Assembly (NCBI GenBank): GCA_002469915.1
Contig: DKOG01000134.1
Coordinates: forward strand, 1 to 7,836
Reading direction: 5' to 3'
DNA: 7,836 bases
From: Bacteroidetes bacterium UBA7368
GTDB taxonomy: Bacteria; Bacteroidota; Rhodothermia; Rhodothermales; UBA10348
Positions 1-7,037 of the stretch are shown here, piece after piece. The notes under the pieces were generated by a model that did not search any database, was not told the origin of the DNA, and saw nothing but the letters and a program-made list of their open reading frames with translations. Every line of letters starts with the position of its first letter. Position 1 is the first letter of the stretch. Position numbers and translations under genes: made by a program.

Positions 1-495
1 ATATCCAAGAGCCAGACCGAGCGAGATCGCCGTTCCAAAATTGGCCACATACATGCCGATGCAGACGATGCACAACACCCCAAGTGAATACAGATGGTAG
101 GCTTTCACGAACGTGAAAAGAACCGCTCCCATACTCAGTATAAAAGCAGCCGCGACGAAAGGAGCCGTGCTAGAACGATTCTCAATGGTTGCTCCATACA
201 GAGCGGCTAAACCCGAGAAGGCATAAAACAGAAATCCCCACCATGCCACAGGAATACCAAACATCTTGGCATAGCTGGACGCATTAGCGATATCACAGTT
301 TATCCAGTCATTGAGGGAGCATCCACTTGCCTCAACAAGCCCCTGACTTTCGATGGAGAACGTCAGATTGGTAGCATAAAAAGCTAGAGCGGCACCTAAA
401 GCTGCAAATATCGCAGCGGCCCAGAGTGCATTTTTACTCAAATCTGGCTGATTCGTACGTTTTGCTCTTTGTTTGCGTCTGTTTTCTTTGGCCAT
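1..495 (-). CDS. VKOR-family disulfide-forming membrane protein (3' end beyond window)
   Basis: The ATG at 495 opens a frame that runs without a stop to the left edge, giving 165 visible residues; the C-terminus is missing. The N-terminus is strongly basic (KENRRKQRAKR), then come four hydrophobic segments at about residues 22-44, 81-101, 111-138 and 139-165. Hallmarks of vitamin K epoxide reductases are all present: a loop cysteine pair C59 and C67 with a serine six residues later (S73), the following IPVAWWG segment, and a CxxC active site C142-I-V-C145 inside the last visible helix. In bacteria, VKOR proteins reoxidise DsbA-like partners using quinone and so drive disulfide formation in exported proteins; many carry a fused C-terminal thioredoxin-like domain, which would lie outside this window if present. 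The gene starts 31 bp after the acetyltransferase stop and is probably co-transcribed with it. No strong Shine-Dalgarno is visible. Family assignment is firm; the physiological partner is inferred. Confidence 0.9.
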   Translation of the reverse strand, partial: MAKENRRKQRAKRTNQPDLSKNALWAAAIFAALGAALAFYATNLTFSIESQGLVEASGCSLNDWINCDIANASSYAKMFGIPVAWWGFLFYAFSGLAALYGATIENRSSTAPFVAAAFILSMGAVLFTFVKAYHLYSLGVLCIVCIGMYVANFGTAISLGLALGY

Positions 496-526
496 ATCGC
501 TTTAAATACCGCTTGATATACGTTAG

Positions 527-958
527 CTAACTGATTATTGGACGTACCCTACGCTTCATGAAGCTTGCGGATTCCGGACACAGGCATCGAAATTCCTCGG
601 AATCTCTCAGCTTTGCCGGGGCCTCTTCTCTAGAGACCAACTCGAATCCAAACCGAACAAAAAATTGCTCAGCCGTTTCCGTAAGGAGGTACAAATCCCT
701 TTTCGTTCCGGAAACTAAAGACTTTACAAGCATCTGTCCAACACCTTTTCCCCGATAGGCTGGGTGTACGACAATGGATCTCACTAATCCATCTGATCCA
801 CGAACCTCAATCACCCCTGCACCCACCACGACTGCACCTTCTTTGACCACAAGGAAGTGGTCTGCTAACTCAGTCACGCCTGAAACGGGCAACCCAGCCT
901 CGGAAAGCATCTTAAGCACGTGAACCAGATCGTCAGTATGTAAACGATCCACTACCAT
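527..958 (-). CDS. arsN2: ArsN2-like GNAT family N-acetyltransferase
   Basis: This is a 143-residue acetyltransferase of the GNAT fold, predicted to be cytosolic and acetyl-CoA dependent. The acetyl-CoA-binding motif A is visible as R69-G-K-G-V-G74, preceded by the strand VRSIVVHPAY. The C-terminal half has the pattern I associate with ArsN2 proteins of arsenic-resistance loci: LYLLTETAEQFF, then FGFELV, EEAPAKLR, EEF and LCPESA. I chose the ATG at 958 over an in-frame ATG at 1006. The longer form adds 16 residues unlike the family and would overlap the upstream gene by 55 bp. The 958 start makes a compact ATGGTAG overlap with the upstream stop and has AGG (963-965) at a plausible distance. 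No other arsenic genes (arsR, arsB, arsC, arsM) are visible, so the true substrate is open; the subfamily name rests on sequence pattern only. Confidence 0.85.
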   Translation of the reverse strand: MVVDRLHTDDLVHVLKMLSEAGLPVSGVTELADHFLVVKEGAVVVGAGVIEVRGSDGLVRSIVVHPAYRGKGVGQMLVKSLVSGTKRDLYLLTETAEQFFVRFGFELVSREEAPAKLRDSEEFRCLCPESASFMKRRVRPIIS

Positions 959-2148
959 GAAACCTGCGCGGTCTGCAGTGTGGAAGGCTCCCCGGGCACG
1001 GTCCAAGCGGCAATCAATGAATCACCAAACTTTTCTAGACGAGGGTAGCCCGAGCTTCGAGCAGAAGACGTATCCGCTACTTTCACCGTGTGCAGTGTTT
1101 TTCCAGCACGATTTATAATCTTTAACATCAAACCAGCTTCTTCAGAACCGGCTGACTCAATCCACATGACAGCAACTTCTGAGTCGGACACCATACGGAG
1201 AGCCACGCGGCCGGTGGGTCGCCCGGAATCAATTTGGATAGGTGCTTCAAACGTCAATCCCTGATCACCGGAAAAAGCAACGTGAACTGCAGGCGACCCA
1301 CCGGCCGCCGTAAACCATGCTACGGCCACCGTTTCATCAGATGAGTGTGCAGCAGGGCCGTTCACCGGACACGCTTGCAGCATCCAGCCATCATTATGTA
1401 CCGGCACTGGTTCAGACCACGTCTTGTTCTCGAAACGCGAGGCATAGATATCTCGCACCTCCCCTTCAGATCGATCTCGGTAAAACGCCATGACCGTTCC
1501 ATCTTCAAGTGAGGTCATCGTTGTCGGGCAACAATCACATGTCCGGGTATCCACTGCACTCTCTTCGCCCAAACTGCCGTCCCACGCGATACTGCGAGCA
1601 TGCATGGCCATTTCATTAGTACCACTGGCGTACCCATTACCATCGAGCCAAGTGGCTATATAGCCTGTTGGCACGGGCACGACGCTTACAAAGCCATGTT
1701 CTGTAGGCGACAGATCCTGGTGTAACCAAGCAGGAGCGCTCCAGGAAGCTCCCTCGTCGTTACTCACCGCATAGCGAACACCATACGCATACCGGTTTTC
1801 TCCTAACCGCTGCAACCAATGGGCCATCATGTGTCCCGATCCAGCAGCTGTTACGGACGGAACATCAGCCCAATTCACGAACCAGTCGGCTCCTTTGGCA
1901 ATCGTTTGAGCCGGTGTCCATGTGCCGTCCACCAATTCCGACCAACGCAGGGCTGCTTCCGTTTCGGAATCTGTTTTCGAACGCTCTACCCAAGACATAA
2001 ATACCCTGCCATCGGGGTCGCCACTAAGGTGAGGTTCTCCCGCGATGCCTTGCGTTTGAAGTGGGATCAAGTCCACTTCAACCGTCCCTCCGAATGAAGA
2101 CCAAAATGACGCGACCGTAAAAACGAGTACAGCAAATAGAATGCGCAT
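952..2148 (-). CDS. Exported sialidase-fold (Asp-box/BNR) protein with CDCC motif
   Basis: A 398-residue protein with an N-terminal signal peptide (hydrophobic stretch about residues 3-20; no lipobox cysteine), so it is predicted to be periplasmic or secreted. Two clear Asp boxes, S129-N-D-E-G-A-S-W136 and S293-G-D-Q-G-L-T-F300, plus repeated short beta-rich segments indicate a sialidase-like beta-propeller. It has only four cysteines: C204, C206 and C207 in a CDCC cluster, and C260 in an ACPVNGP segment. The catalytic arginine triad and FRIP motif of true sialidases are not evident, so I do not call it a sialidase enzyme; automatic annotation would probably say exo-alpha-sialidase. The start codon shares one base with the upstream stop (TGATG), and the stop overlaps the downstream acetyltransferase start, both consistent with translational coupling. 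The cysteine cluster could be disulfide-bonded or bind a metal; the nearby VKOR gene favours an oxidised state, by inference. The ligand is unknown. Confidence 0.8.
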   Translation of the reverse strand: MRILFAVLVFTVASFWSSFGGTVEVDLIPLQTQGIAGEPHLSGDPDGRVFMSWVERSKTDSETEAALRWSELVDGTWTPAQTIAKGADWFVNWADVPSVTAAGSGHMMAHWLQRLGENRYAYGVRYAVSNDEGASWSAPAWLHQDLSPTEHGFVSVVPVPTGYIATWLDGNGYASGTNEMAMHARSIAWDGSLGEESAVDTRTCDCCPTTMTSLEDGTVMAFYRDRSEGEVRDIYASRFENKTWSEPVPVHNDGWMLQACPVNGPAAHSSDETVAVAWFTAAGGSPAVHVAFSGDQGLTFEAPIQIDSGRPTGRVALRMVSDSEVAVMWIESAGSEEAGLMLKIINRAGKTLHTVKVADTSSARSSGYPRLEKFGDSLIAAWTVPGEPSTLQTAQVSW

Positions 2149-2594
2149 CAGCCCCAGCCCTTATCAATAGCACCCATGATGTCTGGAGGCGTCCAGCCTG
2201 GTGGCTTCATCCATTTGCCGTCCTCGCGCCGATAGCTGCCCTCTCCAAACTTGCGGAGGTTAGACGCATCAACTTCCTCGAGTAACGGCTCATCATCGAT
2301 CCCAAAAGCAATTAACGTACCCATAGTGACCACAGAAATATCTGCGCACCCATCGGCTACTTCTTGCAGATTGATTTCTCCGCCGCCACTGTACTGCAAC
2401 CCTTCTTCAACGATTTCAATGCCCTCGATATGAACGTGGACGCCAAGAGCATCGACGGTTTCAAGTGCTTCTTCAAGAATGAGTTTAGCTCGCAGGATGC
2501 GTGTTTTTTCGTCAGGAACGACTGCACCTTCAGGCGTATCCTGCCCGACTTTCTGCATGAAAGATTTGATCCGATCGTAATGGGCTGTGGGCAT
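2148..2594 (-). CDS. All-alpha NTP pyrophosphohydrolase (MazG/PRA-PH-like)
   Basis: A 148-residue, predicted cytosolic protein of the all-alpha NTP-PPase superfamily, whose members hydrolyse nucleoside triphosphates (or phosphoribosyl-ATP) to the monophosphate and pyrophosphate using magnesium held by acidic residues. The signature is visible as E41-E-A-L-E45 on one helix and E78-V-A-D81 followed by D85 on the next, separated by a linker with a GGGE turn. The C-terminal part (SNLRKFG, then REDGKWMKPPGW and PPDI) resembles the stand-alone phosphoribosyl-ATP-pyrophosphohydrolase-like proteins common in bacteria and phages. No other histidine-biosynthesis gene is nearby, so a hisE role is unlikely; clean-up of unwanted nucleotides is more plausible. 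It starts 69 bp after the MATE transporter stop and its own stop shares one base with the start of the exported protein gene. The exact substrate cannot be read from the sequence. Confidence 0.8.
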   Translation of the reverse strand: MPTAHYDRIKSFMQKVGQDTPEGAVVPDEKTRILRAKLILEEALETVDALGVHVHIEGIEIVEEGLQYSGGGEINLQEVADGCADISVVTMGTLIAFGIDDEPLLEEVDASNLRKFGEGSYRREDGKWMKPPGWTPPDIMGAIDKGWG

Positions 2595-2663
2595 AAGAGT
2601 GGATTACTTTTAAGTCAAAAATGAGGTGAGAAATTAGCAGGTTGGTGCCACAATTCCGATAGG

Positions 2664-3998
2664 TCAGGCTTTGCCCAGCGGTGCTTTTTCGCTTCCCGGC
2701 CAGATCCGTCCCATTCCGAAAAGAATACGAATGACAATCCATACTCCGGTCACGATCCAAACGGTTAAAATGGTCAATCCATAAAGCCATCCTACCCCGT
2801 ACAGGATGATCACTCCAACAATGGTAGCTATCGTTGTGGCATCTCGTAGATACTTGAAGTCTCCCGTTCCCCAGTGCACGCCGTCCGTTCCAAAGGCTAA
2901 TGCATTAATCGGTTGCATGATGAAGGCGGCAAACCAAGGCGCCGAAAATGCATACCGCGCCGCCTCCGGCACCAAAAGTTTGGCGATGAGATCTTCTCCT
3001 ATCCACATGACCACCATCAATGCGCAGCCAAATCCAAAGGACCACTGCATGATCGTCTTGGCAACCAATCGGGCCGTGTCTTTGCGTTCCGTTCCCACAA
3101 AGAAGCCAACCAGACTTTGCCCTGCTATGGCAAACGCGTCCAGAAATAGTGCAGTGAATAACCAAAATTGGCGAATTGCCTGATGAACCGCTCCTGCATC
3201 TGCGCCTAACTTGGTGGCTTCTCTCGTTCCCACCACGAGAAACAGAGTCAGCATTCCTGTACGCACAAAAAGGTCACCACCCGTCCTAAACAGATGACGG
3301 ACGCGCTCCCCATCCCAAGAAAGGCGGGCGTCAAGATGACGTCGAACGAGAACAAGCGTGATAACAGCTCCGACCCATTGCGAAATACTCGTAGCGGCGG
3401 CAGCACCCTCGATGCCCATTGCCGGAATCGGGCCGTAGCCGAAGATGAGTAAGGCATCCAGTGCAATATTCAATGCATTCACGCCCACGGCGACCCAAAG
3501 AGGAATTTTCATCGCTTGCACACCACGCAGGGCTCCAAACCCAGCGATAGTGATGAGGATGGCTGGAGATCCAATCCAACGAATCGTCATATACGAGACC
3601 GACGCATCCTGAATAGCTCCAGAAGCTCCGAGTAAGGAAGCAACGAATGGAGTCAATGGCCAAAGGAGAAGTGCCGCTCCACCTCCTAGCAGGGCTGCTA
3701 GCATCATGGCCATACCAACAATCTCCCCCCGCTTGCCCGCATTTCCCCGTCCTAATTCTCGCGCCACATCGGTCTGCGTCGCAATTCCCAAGAAGTTGAA
3801 AATCCAAAAAATGGACGAAAGGGCCATCGTGCCCACTCCCAATGCCGAAGTTTCCACTGCGCCCAGTCGCGCAATAAACGCCGTGTCCACCAATCCAGTG
3901 AGTGGTTCTGCGATCAGAGAAAACAAGACCGGCACCGATAACCTGAGCAAGGTTCGGTGTGGTGAGGACTCAAATGGATGCGTCTTAACCTGGTTCAC
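2664..3998 (-). CDS. MATE-family efflux transporter (DinF-like), 12 TM
   Basis: An inner-membrane cation-coupled exporter of the MATE superfamily. Twelve hydrophobic segments can be traced. The first carries the family pattern SVPVLFSLIAEPLTGLVDTA, then FIARLG and the ALGVG turn, which resembles the DinF branch; the two halves show the usual internal similarity. The open frame reaches an ATG at 4148, but that start is doubtful: it would add 50 non-family residues rich in basic and polar residues, leave only 9 bp to the divergent receptor gene, and there is no other ATG before the second helix. I chose the GTG at 3998, which gives 444 residues, normal for MATE proteins, and places the start about 14 residues before the conserved first helix. 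A TTG at 4034 is an alternative. No Shine-Dalgarno is seen at the GTG. Substrate unknown; drugs, dyes or endogenous metabolites are known for the family. Confidence 0.85.
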   Translation of the reverse strand: MNQVKTHPFESSPHRTLLRLSVPVLFSLIAEPLTGLVDTAFIARLGAVETSALGVGTMALSSIFWIFNFLGIATQTDVARELGRGNAGKRGEIVGMAMMLAALLGGGAALLLWPLTPFVASLLGASGAIQDASVSYMTIRWIGSPAILITIAGFGALRGVQAMKIPLWVAVGVNALNIALDALLIFGYGPIPAMGIEGAAAATSISQWVGAVITLVLVRRHLDARLSWDGERVRHLFRTGGDLFVRTGMLTLFLVVGTREATKLGADAGAVHQAIRQFWLFTALFLDAFAIAGQSLVGFFVGTERKDTARLVAKTIMQWSFGFGCALMVVMWIGEDLIAKLLVPEAARYAFSAPWFAAFIMQPINALAFGTDGVHWGTGDFKYLRDATTIATIVGVIILYGVGWLYGLTILTVWIVTGVWIVIRILFGMGRIWPGSEKAPLGKA

Positions 3999-4031
3999 GA
4001 AAAGGGAATTGGGGCTGGGAAGGCTGAATTC

Positions 4032-4039
4032 CAAAACTA
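4032..4039 (-). promoter_or_regulatory. Candidate Bacteroidota-type -7 element for the MATE transporter gene
   Basis: On the minus strand this reads TAGTTTTG, an exact match to the TAnnTTTG consensus of the -7 promoter element known from Bacteroidota. It lies about 34 bp upstream of the proposed GTG start at 3998, which would leave a short leader. I do not see a clear TTG -33 partner at the usual distance, so support is partial. A single 8-base match with two free positions can arise by chance. Confidence 0.3.
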
Positions 4040-4133
4040 CGAAAAGTAGCCGATCCCACTTGAGGTCTTTTTGATTCCGATTTCGGGTTGAATACGACCG
4101 GATGATTATCGATTTTGAGTATCCGCCGACCCT

Positions 4134-4153
4134 CCAAAATCCGTCCATTTTGG
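4134..4153. repeat. Perfect 7-bp inverted repeat in front of the receptor start codon
   Basis: CCAAAAT (4134-4140) and ATTTTGG (4147-4153) are exact reverse complements separated by six bases (CCGTCC). The second arm ends 4 bp before the receptor ATG at 4158. In mRNA it could form a hairpin over the ribosome landing site; in DNA it could be an operator for a dimeric regulator of the receptor. The symmetry is seen directly; either role is inference. No Shine-Dalgarno is present in this leader. Confidence 0.45.
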
Positions 4154-4157
4154 CCGT

Positions 4158-7037
4158 ATGACTCTGATTCGCGCGCCTTACACGGGTCTCTGTCTGTCTT
4201 GGGCTCTGTTTGGAGTTCTATTAGGGACTCTATTCGGAGCTGTATCTGTACTACCTGTTTCGGCCCAGAATCAGGCCCATATCATATCTGGAGTGGTTAC
4301 GGATGCTGAAACCAGCATGGCATTGCCCGGAGCAAACGTCCGACTTCTGGGCCCTATGGATAGAGGAACAGCCACGGATCTTGAGGGGCGCTATGCCTTC
4401 ACGTTGTCACCAGGATTGTATTCAGTTTCTGTCACCTTTGTGGGATACGAACCCTATCAGCTCGACGGATTAGAACTGAGCGCAGGATCAACCTCTGAGT
4501 TGGACGTACGGCTTTGGCCAGGAAACACGCTCATCAATCCAATTACCGTCACCGCGTCGCGAAAACCAGAGAAACTGCTCGATGCCCCAGCTTCGATCAC
4601 CGTTTTAGAACCCAAAGAGCTGGAATCCCGGAACGCATTGACGGCCGCCGCTCACCTGACTTCTGTGCCGGGAGTAGATGTCATAAAGACCGGTTTAGTA
4701 TCCTCTCGCGTTGCCATTCGAGGGTTTAATGATAACATTGCCTCGTCCCTATTGACCCTGGTAGATAACCGCATTGCCCGAGCGCCATCAGTTCGATTAA
4801 CCGCATTGCAACTCATACCCATGAGCAATGGGGATATCGAGCAAATTGAAGTCGTTTCAGGACCGGCATCGGCCTTATACGGTCCCAATACGACTAGCGG
4901 TGTGGTACACATGATGACCAAGAGTCCATTTGACTCGAGAGGTACTTCGGTCAGTCTTGCTGGTGGTCAACAAGACGTTTTGTTGGGTTCCATTCGGCAT
5001 GCCGGCACACGTGGCAAGAAACTGGGGTACAAGGTCTCCGCCCAGTATTACACCGGAACCGATTTTGAATACATCGATCCTCAGGAAATTATTGCCCGTC
5101 AGCAAGCGCTTACCGCTGGAGCTCAACCCGATACACTCCTCATTGGACGACGTAATTACGGGGTTAAAAATCTGTCTTTGAGTTCTCGCCTGGACTATCG
5201 ATTCAATTCCAATACGACTCTGTCTTTCAACGCGGGCGTGACCCGTGGAAATAACATTGAGGTAACTCCGACTGGAGCGGCACAGGTAGAGAATGCCCGA
5301 ATAGGATACGGTCAGGTACGATTCACCAGAGGTAATTTTTTTGCACAAGCGTACGGTAACCTGATGAACTCAGGCACCTCCTATTTCCTTCGTACGGGTC
5401 AAATATTCAGAGATGTATCTCGCATGTTTGTCTCCCAGGTCCAGCATCATTCCCAATGGTCTAACGCTCATCGTTTCACCTACGGAATCGATGCGTTCTA
5501 CACGCAGCCGGAAGGCGAGGGAACGGTCAATGGTCGCAATGAAGGAGACGACAATGTGTTTGAAATTGGAGCCTACCTGCAATCCGAAAGCACGATTTCA
5601 GATCGTTTGAGCTTAGTCGGCGCGGCGCGCGTCGATTATCATGATCAGCTTGATCTCTACTCCTTCTCTCCGCGCGCCGCCATTGTGTTCAAACCGTCCC
5701 CATCACAAACTGCCCGAATCACGTTTAATCAAGCCTTTCGCACACCACTTCCGAATGATCTATTCTCGGATGTATTGGGACAGGCGGACGCCTTTACCTT
5801 GGGACAGATGGAGCCCTTGTTGGGGTTTGCCCCGACTACTGATCTCCGCGTTCAGGGAATGCTAAACGGATTTCGTTTTAGCCGTTCAGGCAACGGCATC
5901 CCTCAATTTAGGTCTCCATTCGCGCAACTGGACCCCAGAGGTCTTACTACCTCCGATTACATTGATCTGAACGACCCCCAATTCACCAATGTGATGTGGG
6001 ATGTAGCCAGACAATCTGCCGTTGCGGGCCTTGCGGACAACCTGGTCAGTCAGGGCATTCTCGACGCCTCGGTTGCTTCCTCGTTGTCTCTCGCCATGGA
6101 CCGCGTGTTGCCGCAAGATGTGACCGGCGTACTGAACGTGATGCAGATTTTGGATCTTGAATCGCAAGCGTTTATCCCCATCGAAAACGTATCCGATTTC
6201 TCGAAATTGGATGCCACACGCACCCGAACGTATGAGATTGGCTATAAAGGTATTTTTGCAAAAGCATTTATGGCCTCCGTCGATATCTACCATACAGAAG
6301 TTCAAAACTTCGTAGGTCCTTTTGCTGTGGGTACGCCCAATGTATTCTTGGAATCCGCCTCGCTCAATAAACACCTGATCTCTGAGCTTCGCGAGGCTCT
6401 GTCAGATCCGGCAAACGCTGGGGCCTTGACCGATTTAAACGTGTTGGATACCTCTTCAGCCTTATTCGGAAATAGTGATGGCGACCCGGCCCCCGAATTG
6501 GCTTTTCTGCTGTCGGCTGGATTAGCTGGAGCCATTCCGTTTGGTACCGTGAGTCCGACAACCGCCTTTGATCCAACCGCAGTCATGTTGATGCGCCGCA
6601 ATTTTGGGGACATTTCGGTTAATGGAGCGGACTTTAACCTCACAGCGTTTCTATCTCGTCAACTCCGAATAGGGGTCATGTATAGTTGGCTATCCGATAA
6701 TTTCTTCGCCAACGTCGAAGGCATCGATGACATCTCGCTCAATGCTCCTAGGCACAAAGGGGGAGGTCAGTTTTTCTACGAAACGAAAGACGGACGCCTG
6801 GGACTGTCACTCAGAGGACGCTACGTGGAAGGATTTCCCGTGCGCAGCGATGTGTACGTGGGATCGGTGGAAAGCTTCGTCGTATTTGATGGATCGGTTC
6901 ACTACCGGGTGCCCTTTTCGAAAGACACTCGCATGAATCTCACGGTCCAAAACCTGACGGACAACAAGCATCGCGAATTTGTGTTCGTACCAGAAATTGG
7001 CCGATTAGCCACCCTCCGACTCACGCACGAATTCTAA
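4158..7037 (+). CDS. TonB-dependent outer-membrane receptor with N-terminal carboxypeptidase-regulatory-like domain
   Basis: A 959-residue outer-membrane active-transport receptor, powered by TonB-ExbBD. Order: signal peptide (about 1-36, cleavage likely after VSA); carboxypeptidase-D-regulatory-like beta-sandwich (about 41-119, with GVVTDAET, LPGANV, TDLEGRYAF and VGYEPY); a TonB-box-like segment ITVTASR (129-135); plug domain (about 140-255, with VAIRGF and IEVVSGPASALYGPNTTSGVV); then the beta-barrel to a terminal phenylalanine (F959), preceded by the typical NLTVQNLTDNKHREFV. Two barrel loops are very long: about 537-683 and 719-812, both with alanine/leucine-rich helix-like stretches. 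There is no SusD-like partner next to it, so this is not a standard SusCD polysaccharide locus. The substrate cannot be deduced. The start is the only ATG in the signal peptide; upstream lies a hairpin rather than a Shine-Dalgarno. Its last 33 bp overlap the convergent hydrolase gene. Confidence 0.93.
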   Translation: MTLIRAPYTGLCLSWALFGVLLGTLFGAVSVLPVSAQNQAHIISGVVTDAETSMALPGANVRLLGPMDRGTATDLEGRYAFTLSPGLYSVSVTFVGYEPYQLDGLELSAGSTSELDVRLWPGNTLINPITVTASRKPEKLLDAPASITVLEPKELESRNALTAAAHLTSVPGVDVIKTGLVSSRVAIRGFNDNIASSLLTLVDNRIARAPSVRLTALQLIPMSNGDIEQIEVVSGPASALYGPNTTSGVVHMMTKSPFDSRGTSVSLAGGQQDVLLGSIRHAGTRGKKLGYKVSAQYYTGTDFEYIDPQEIIARQQALTAGAQPDTLLIGRRNYGVKNLSLSSRLDYRFNSNTTLSFNAGVTRGNNIEVTPTGAAQVENARIGYGQVRFTRGNFFAQAYGNLMNSGTSYFLRTGQIFRDVSRMFVSQVQHHSQWSNAHRFTYGIDAFYTQPEGEGTVNGRNEGDDNVFEIGAYLQSESTISDRLSLVGAARVDYHDQLDLYSFSPRAAIVFKPSPSQTARITFNQAFRTPLPNDLFSDVLGQADAFTLGQMEPLLGFAPTTDLRVQGMLNGFRFSRSGNGIPQFRSPFAQLDPRGLTTSDYIDLNDPQFTNVMWDVARQSAVAGLADNLVSQGILDASVASSLSLAMDRVLPQDVTGVLNVMQILDLESQAFIPIENVSDFSKLDATRTRTYEIGYKGIFAKAFMASVDIYHTEVQNFVGPFAVGTPNVFLESASLNKHLISELREALSDPANAGALTDLNVLDTSSALFGNSDGDPAPELAFLLSAGLAGAIPFGTVSPTTAFDPTAVMLMRRNFGDISVNGADFNLTAFLSRQLRIGVMYSWLSDNFFANVEGIDDISLNAPRHKGGGQFFYETKDGRLGLSLRGRYVEGFPVRSDVYVGSVESFVVFDGSVHYRVPFSKDTRMNLTVQNLTDNKHREFVFVPEIGRLATLRLTHEF

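Noticed and set aside
959..1006. Longer acetyltransferase start at 1006
   Set aside because: The extra 16 residues are encoded inside the upstream gene and do not resemble the family.
952..2148. A true exo-alpha-sialidase
   Set aside because: Asp boxes are present but the arginine triad and FRIP motif are not evident, so only the fold is supported.
3331..3807. Minus-strand 158-residue ORF inside the MATE gene
   Set aside because: It lies in another frame of a well-supported membrane protein gene and shows no family motif.
3999..4148. ATG at 4148 as the start of the MATE transporter
   Set aside because: It adds 50 residues unlike any MATE N-terminus and leaves 9 bp to the divergent receptor gene; the GTG at 3998 fits family length.
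5886..6374. Minus-strand 162-residue ORF opposite the receptor
   Set aside because: Antisense shadow of the receptor barrel; composition is explained by the coding strand and no recognisable domain is seen.
4158..7037. SusC of a polysaccharide utilisation locus
   Set aside because: No SusD-like gene, glycoside hydrolase or regulator lies next to the receptor in this window.
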